From contig JAGAEH010000269.1 in assembly GCA_017613225.1 (NCBI GenBank), forward strand, positions 1 to 17,644: DNA of 17,644 nt, written 5' to 3'. Positions within the stretch are counted from its first letter, which is position 1; each line of letters opens with the position of its first letter. Source of the DNA: Lachnospiraceae bacterium (lineage in GTDB: Bacteria; Bacillota; Clostridia; Lachnospirales; Lachnospiraceae). The notes beneath the pieces were generated by a model. That model searched no databases. It was not told the origin of the DNA and was given only the letters and a program-made list of their open reading frames with translations. This document shows positions 14,935 through 17,644 of the stretch, one piece after another. The position numbers and the translations under genes are program-made.

Positions 14935-14998
14935 TCCCTGCTCCTGTTTTTTCATATACCAAAGAAGCCCTTTGTCAGGACCTGGCTATTTGGAGATT

Positions 14999-15027
14999 AT
15001 AATAACGCAATTATGGGAATTGTGCAA
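14999..15027 (-). promoter_or_regulatory. Promoter of the metG operon
   Basis: On the minus strand: TTGCAC (15022-15027), 17 bp, TATTAT (14999-15004); a perfect TATAAT overlaps it three bases downstream. Transcription would start near 14992, leaving a leader of under 60 bases, too short for a T-box or S-box. Confidence 0.7.
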
Positions 15028-15050
15028 GTATTGCCCTGCGGCAGGACGCC

Positions 15051-15114
15051 CATGACACACAGGGACGGTCCTTTTGTGCGACCATGACACACAGGGACGG
15101 TCCTTTTGTGCGAA
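15051..15114. repeat. Two tandem 32-bp REP-like repeats
   Basis: Two identical copies of a unit starting CATGACACACAGGGACGGTC begin at 15051 and 15083, a 32-bp period. Within each, CACACAGGGAC pairs with GTCCTTTTGTG with two mismatches, giving an 11-bp imperfect palindrome. The GGGACGGT core is shared with the 34-bp array at 1949-2073. They fill the gap between the rhomboid stop and the metG promoter. Confidence 0.85.
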
Positions 15115-15134
15115 CGGCGCTTCCCCGCGCGAAC

Positions 15135-15752
15135 TCACGCCCCCCAGGCCCTGCGCTGCCTCCGATTCGAGGACAGGGCGAACAGCAGCCCCAGCAGAAA
15201 TCCGGCCAGCAGGCCGCCCGCGTGGGCCGCGATGTCGATGCTGTCCCCGATGGTACTGGTGTAGATCATGAAGACGATCATGACGATCAGCTGCCTTTTG
15301 CCCACGCCGTCCAGGAAGCCGCCCCGGATCATCAGGTAGCCGAACATGGCGCCAACGATGCCGTAGATGGCGCCGGAAGCACCGGCGGAGACCACCGGCT
15401 CCTGGGTCCACATGTGGAACAGCAGGGAAGCTCCCGCGCCGGCGATGCCGGTCAGCAGGTAGACCACGGCAAAGCGGAAACGGCCCAGGGTCTTTTCCAG
15501 GCGGTCTCCCATCACCCCCAGCATGAACATGTTGCTGGCCAGGTGCTCAAAACCGAAGTGGATGAAGCATGCCGTCAGCAGGCGGTACCACTCCTTCGCC
15601 GCCGTGATGCGGGGCCAGGACATGGCATAATCCGTGATGATCCGGGAGCTCAAGGCGTCGCTGCCAAACTCCATGACCAGAAAGACCGCCGCGTTCAGGG
15701 CGATCATCGCTATCGTCACCATGGGAAGGTTTTTGTTCCGCAGTCTGTCCAT
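15135..15752 (-). CDS. Rhomboid-family intramembrane serine protease
   Basis: A 205-residue polytopic membrane protein with about six hydrophobic helices. The catalytic dyad is present: Ser126 in the GASGAIYG motif and His177 in AAHAGGLLAGF. The oxyanion-side motif HFGFEHLASNMFML (His70, Asn74) is also intact. Rhomboids cleave transmembrane substrates within the bilayer; the substrate is not inferable. GGGAG lies five bases before ATG 15752. It follows the DtxR-type gene by 105 bases on the same strand, but a strong terminator lies between them and no clear promoter is seen in the GC-rich gap, so it may rely on read-through or a promoter I could not recognise. Confidence 0.93.
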   Translation of the reverse strand: MDRLRNKNLPMVTIAMIALNAAVFLVMEFGSDALSSRIITDYAMSWPRITAAKEWYRLLTACFIHFGFEHLASNMFMLGVMGDRLEKTLGRFRFAVVYLLTGIAGAGASLLFHMWTQEPVVSAGASGAIYGIVGAMFGYLMIRGGFLDGVGKRQLIVMIVFMIYTSTIGDSIDIAAHAGGLLAGFLLGLLFALSSNRRQRRAWGA

Positions 15753-15828
15753 GTATTCTCCCGCGGCGCCGGGGCCGGTCTTCCCTGTCCCGGGGGCAGG
15801 CTGAGCCGTCCTTGCTGCCGCGCTTAAA

Positions 15829-15856
15829 AACGCCGGCTGTCTGCCGGCGTTCCCGA
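15829..15856 (-). terminator. Intrinsic terminator of the DtxR-type regulator
   Basis: AACGCCGGC and GCCGGCGTT form a perfect 9-bp stem (15829-15837 with 15843-15851) around a 5-base loop. On the minus strand it runs into TTTTT. It begins just after the regulator's stop codon. Confidence 0.85.
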
Positions 15857-15857
15857 T

Positions 15858-16241
15858 TCATTCTATCGTGATCCCCTGCCCGTTCAAATGTCGTTTTATC
15901 GCGTGGAAGGTCTCGTCGCTGATGTCGTGCTCCATCTTGCACGCATCCTCCTGGGCGGTCTTCGGATCCACCCCCAGGCTGATCAGCAGTTTGGTCAGCA
16001 GCTTATGCGAATCGTAGATCCGCTCAGCGATCTCCCGGCCGCTCTCCGTCAGCGTGATGTGGCCGTCCCTGTCGATCTCGATATAGCTCTCTTTCTTCAG
16101 CAGATTCACCGCCCTGCTGACCGACGGTTTGGAAAAGCCCATGTATTCCACCACGTCGATGGAACGCACGTAGCTCATCTGCTGGGAAAGGATCAGGATC
16201 GTCTCCAGATACATCTCCCCCGATTCCTGCAGTTTATGCAT
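15858..16241 (-). CDS. DtxR-family metal-dependent repressor, short form, iron-type ligands
   Basis: A 127-residue regulator: a winged helix-turn-helix (about 8-65: SIDVVEYMGFSKPSVSRAVNLLKKESYI, read in parts) followed by the dimerisation and metal-binding domain. It lacks the C-terminal SH3-like domain of full DtxR. The primary-site residues match DtxR rather than MntR: Met10 (EMYLETI), Cys101, Glu104 and His105 (DACKMEHDISDE); MntR has Asp and Glu at the first two positions. Of the ancillary site, His79 is kept but Glu83 is Thr. This favours ferrous iron as co-repressor, an inference. AGGAGGT precedes ATG 16241 at ideal spacing. A palindrome resembling a DtxR box lies divergently 176 bases upstream. 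Confidence 0.92.
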   Translation of the reverse strand: MHKLQESGEMYLETILILSQQMSYVRSIDVVEYMGFSKPSVSRAVNLLKKESYIEIDRDGHITLTESGREIAERIYDSHKLLTKLLISLGVDPKTAQEDACKMEHDISDETFHAIKRHLNGQGITIE

Positions 16242-16276
16242 CAGCGGACCTCCTTTCTGTCAGGATATGCATGACC

Positions 16277-16282
16277 ATTTTA
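16277..16282 (-). promoter_or_regulatory. Possible -10 of the DtxR-type gene
   Basis: TAAAAT on the minus strand, about 36 bases before the start codon. The -35 region 17 bases upstream (TTTTCT) is poor, so the promoter is weak or the assignment is wrong. Confidence 0.35.
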
Positions 16283-16379
16283 GCACAGATGACAGACACA
16301 GAAAACCATTATTTTCAAACCTTCCTTCCATGATACGGAAAACAGTGCTCAAAAAATGTGGGCCTTTTTGAAAAAAAGC

Positions 16380-16407
16380 TTGACACCTGTCTGAAACGTG
16401 TTATCAT
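16380..16407 (+). promoter_or_regulatory. Strong plus-strand promoter divergent from the DtxR-type gene
   Basis: Consensus TTGACA (16380-16385), a 16-bp spacer and TATCAT (16402-16407), preceded by an A/T-rich stretch with A-tracts that could act as an UP element. The expected start is near 16414. No ORF follows before a terminator at 16480. Confidence 0.7.
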
Positions 16408-16416
16408 AGCATCGTA

Positions 16417-16432
16417 GTTAGCAGTTGCTAAC
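16417..16432. promoter_or_regulatory. Candidate DtxR-type operator
   Basis: GTTAGCAGTTGCTAAC has 7-bp perfect arms around two bases. It recalls the TTAGGTTAG/CTAACCTAA halves of known DtxR/IdeR boxes. It sits right at the expected transcription start of the plus-strand promoter, where a bound repressor would block initiation, and a DtxR-family gene is adjacent. Confidence 0.55.
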
Positions 16433-16479
16433 CAACGACATTGTCATATGACAAGCGTATTCTCCTTCTTGCCTAAAGT

Positions 16480-16515
16480 GGACCGGCGGTGCGCCCGCCG
16501 GTCCCGATCTTTTTT
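16480..16515 (+). terminator. Strong intrinsic terminator
   Basis: GGACCGGCGG (16480-16489) pairs perfectly with CCGCCGGTCC (16495-16504) over a 5-base loop and is followed within five bases by six T. No annotated plus-strand gene precedes it. Confidence 0.85.
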
Positions 16516-16588
16516 CCGACATCTTCAGCACGTGCCGCTCCGAGGCTTTTTCATCGCCCTCCTCGATCCGGCACGGCGGCGCTTTCCC

Positions 16589-16617
16589 TTGCAAATACTC
16601 CCCCGCGGTATTATAAT
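16589..16617 (+). promoter_or_regulatory. Promoter of the DUF3881-like gene
   Basis: TTGCAA (16589-16594), 17 bp, TATAAT (16612-16617). Transcription would start near 16624, which rules out the upstream in-frame TTG at 16617 as a start codon. Confidence 0.8.
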
Positions 16618-16649
16618 TGCACCACTTTATATTCAGGAAACGACTTATC

Positions 16650-17522
16650 ATGATGCACCAATACCTCAGAACCATCGGGTTCAGCAAATACAATCACGTC
16701 CGGGAACTGCGTCCGATCCTGAACCGGATCATCATGGACCCGGAAAACGTGTCCATGGTCCACGAGGACGAAGAGATCTACGGTTACTTTTCCCGCTCCT
16801 TCGGGGAAGGCTTCGGTCTGAGCCTCTTCGTCACCTATGAGGGCGGCGCCGCCTATAAGGAGGACTATTTCTTCCCCTACGCCGCTACGGACGTGGTCTC
16901 CTCCCGCGCCCAGTGCACGGTGGAAAAGCGCAGCGACCGCACGGCCTATTCCGGCATGTGCGACGAGTCCGCCTTCGGCATCTCGCTGATCTTCTTCCTC
17001 TCCAACGGCATGGCCTACGCCAAGCGCCAGCTGGAGGGGAACGCGCTGATCGATCACGTGGCCCTGACGGCCCTCTCCATCTCCGGCAAGGTGCTGCTGC
17101 CCCTGAACAAGACGGCGCGCCAGCGGGAACTGGCCCACGCCATGGCGAAGGACCGGGCCCACCTGATCGAGCAGGCCAAAGGCGGCGACGAGATGGCCAT
17201 GGAGAGCCTGGCCATCGCCGATATGAATACCGCCGAGCAGCTCTCCGAGCGCATTACCCGCGAGGACATCTACTCCCTGGTGGACAACACCTTCATGCCC
17301 TACGGCATGGAATCCGACAAATACAGTATCCTGGCGGAGATCCTGTCCGTGCAGGAGACCGTCAACTCCATCACCAAAGAAAAGGTCTACCGCATGCTGA
17401 TCGAATGCAGCGGCGTCCGCATGGGCCTTTTGATCAACAGCGCCGACCTGCTGGGAGTCCCCGCCCCCGGCTGCCGCTTCAAAGGAGACGTCTGGCTGCA
17501 GGGTGAGCTGGCATTCGTGTGA
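16650..17522 (+). CDS. DUF3881-family protein of unknown function
   Basis: A 290-residue soluble protein that I recognise as like DUF3881, a family I know from Lachnospiraceae and without assigned function. Typical features: start MHQYLRTIGFS, the block EDEEIYGYFSRSFGEGFGLSL (read in parts, about 41-62), EDYFFPYAA, a central SGMCDESAFGISLIFFLSNGMAY region, LSISGKVLLPL, and a conserved C-terminal IECSGVRMGLLINSADLLG. No signal peptide, membrane helix or catalytic motif is evident. Start: AGGAA (16635-16639) is 10 bases before ATG 16650; ATG 16653 fits the usual family start equally well. A putative transporter follows 29 bases after the stop, possibly in the same operon. Confidence 0.85.
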   Translation: MMHQYLRTIGFSKYNHVRELRPILNRIIMDPENVSMVHEDEEIYGYFSRSFGEGFGLSLFVTYEGGAAYKEDYFFPYAATDVVSSRAQCTVEKRSDRTAYSGMCDESAFGISLIFFLSNGMAYAKRQLEGNALIDHVALTALSISGKVLLPLNKTARQRELAHAMAKDRAHLIEQAKGGDEMAMESLAIADMNTAEQLSERITREDIYSLVDNTFMPYGMESDKYSILAEILSVQETVNSITKEKVYRMLIECSGVRMGLLINSADLLGVPAPGCRFKGDVWLQGELAFV

Positions 17523-17551
17523 CCTTCATCCTGCGTCTTACAGGAGGCATT

Positions 17552-17644
17552 ATGCAAAAGACGAAACTATCCGGTAAATTCTGGCTGGCCCTGGTGATCT
17601 TCAGCCTGATCGGCCAGATCGCCTGGGTCATCGAGAACATGTAC
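17552..17644 (+). CDS. N-terminus of a probable MFS/SLC45-type transporter (partial)
   Basis: Thirty-one codons are visible before the right edge. AGGAGG (17542-17547) precedes ATG 17552. After a short basic N-terminus the sequence FWLALVIFSLIGQIAWVIEN is the start of a first transmembrane helix. The GQIAWVIENMY motif is one I associate with SLC45-like MFS transporters of Clostridia. The substrate cannot be told from this fragment. Confidence 0.65.
   Translation, partial: MQKTKLSGKFWLALVIFSLIGQIAWVIENMY

Larger units (their letters stand above)
16414..16515 (+). ncRNA. Candidate metalloregulated small RNA, about 100 nt
   Basis: The predicted transcript runs from the promoter at 16380-16407 to the terminator at 16480-16515. 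It contains, in order, a short hairpin (the operator palindrome), a second hairpin from the perfect palindrome TTGTCATATGACAA (16441-16454), a CU-rich stretch TATTCTCCTTCTTGCC (16459-16474) and the terminator stem. The CUCCUUC segment is complementary to Shine-Dalgarno sequences, as in C-rich Gram-positive regulatory RNAs such as B. subtilis FsrA. The only ATG (16448) has no ribosome site and no stop before the terminator. The alternative is a promoter-terminator scar left after loss of an iron-transport gene. Confidence 0.45.

Noticed and set aside
14935..15000. T-box or S-box riboswitch in front of metG
   Set aside because: The leader is under 60 bases, with no T-box sequence and no terminator/antiterminator pair.
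13546..15087. 513-residue plus-strand ORF opposite metG (and similar ones opposite the kinase, DUF5711-like and MocR genes)
   Set aside because: Val/His/Gln-rich compositions with no motif; they are the reverse frames of well-supported genes.
16448..16840. 130-residue plus-strand ORF
   Set aside because: It has no ribosome site, reads through a strong terminator and overlaps the promoter and start of the DUF3881-like gene in another frame.

Overview
The window looks like a chromosomal segment of a fairly high-GC Firmicute, most likely a Lachnospiraceae-type Clostridium relative. This rests on clear AGGAGG-type ribosome sites, TTGACA/TATAAT promoters, ylmH, a metG-tatD-rsmA gene order, and proteins resembling the DUF5711 and DUF3881 families, which I associate with Lachnospiraceae. 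The family and taxon calls are from recognition only; no search was run. No transposase, phage or CRISPR locus is visible.

Layout. 1-1842: an ECF sigma factor and a downstream single-pass membrane protein that runs off the left edge (minus strand). 1949-2073: four tandem copies of a 34-bp REP-like element, directly abutting the promoter of ylmH (plus strand), whose mRNA appears almost leaderless. 2928-3219: four palindromic hairpins with conserved arms at a regular ~85-bp spacing, unexplained. 3384-4544: an S1-domain protein with a long Ala/Glu/Lys helical N-terminus (minus). 4545-5006: two promoters and a dispersed repeat. 5007-6098: a C-terminally truncated MocR regulator (plus), overlapping tail-to-tail with a prolyl-tRNA editing protein (minus) that follows an autoregulated-looking TetR gene.

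7499-14934 (minus) is one long apparent operon, read metG, tatD, rsmA, a lipoprotein, a DUF5711-like membrane protein, a histidine kinase and a response regulator. Three junctions are 4-base overlaps, there is one promoter in front of metG, and a terminator follows the regulator. It joins translation housekeeping to what looks like an envelope-sensing module. 15051-16241: two more REP-like copies, a rhomboid protease and a short DtxR-type metalloregulator (minus).

16380-16515 holds a strong plus-strand promoter, a DtxR-box-like palindrome, a CU-rich stretch and an intrinsic terminator with no credible ORF between them. It is a candidate iron-responsive small RNA, or the scar of a lost gene. 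16650-17644: a DUF3881-like protein and the start of a probable MFS transporter (plus). The two most interesting items are the ~85-bp hairpin array and the candidate metalloregulated small RNA.
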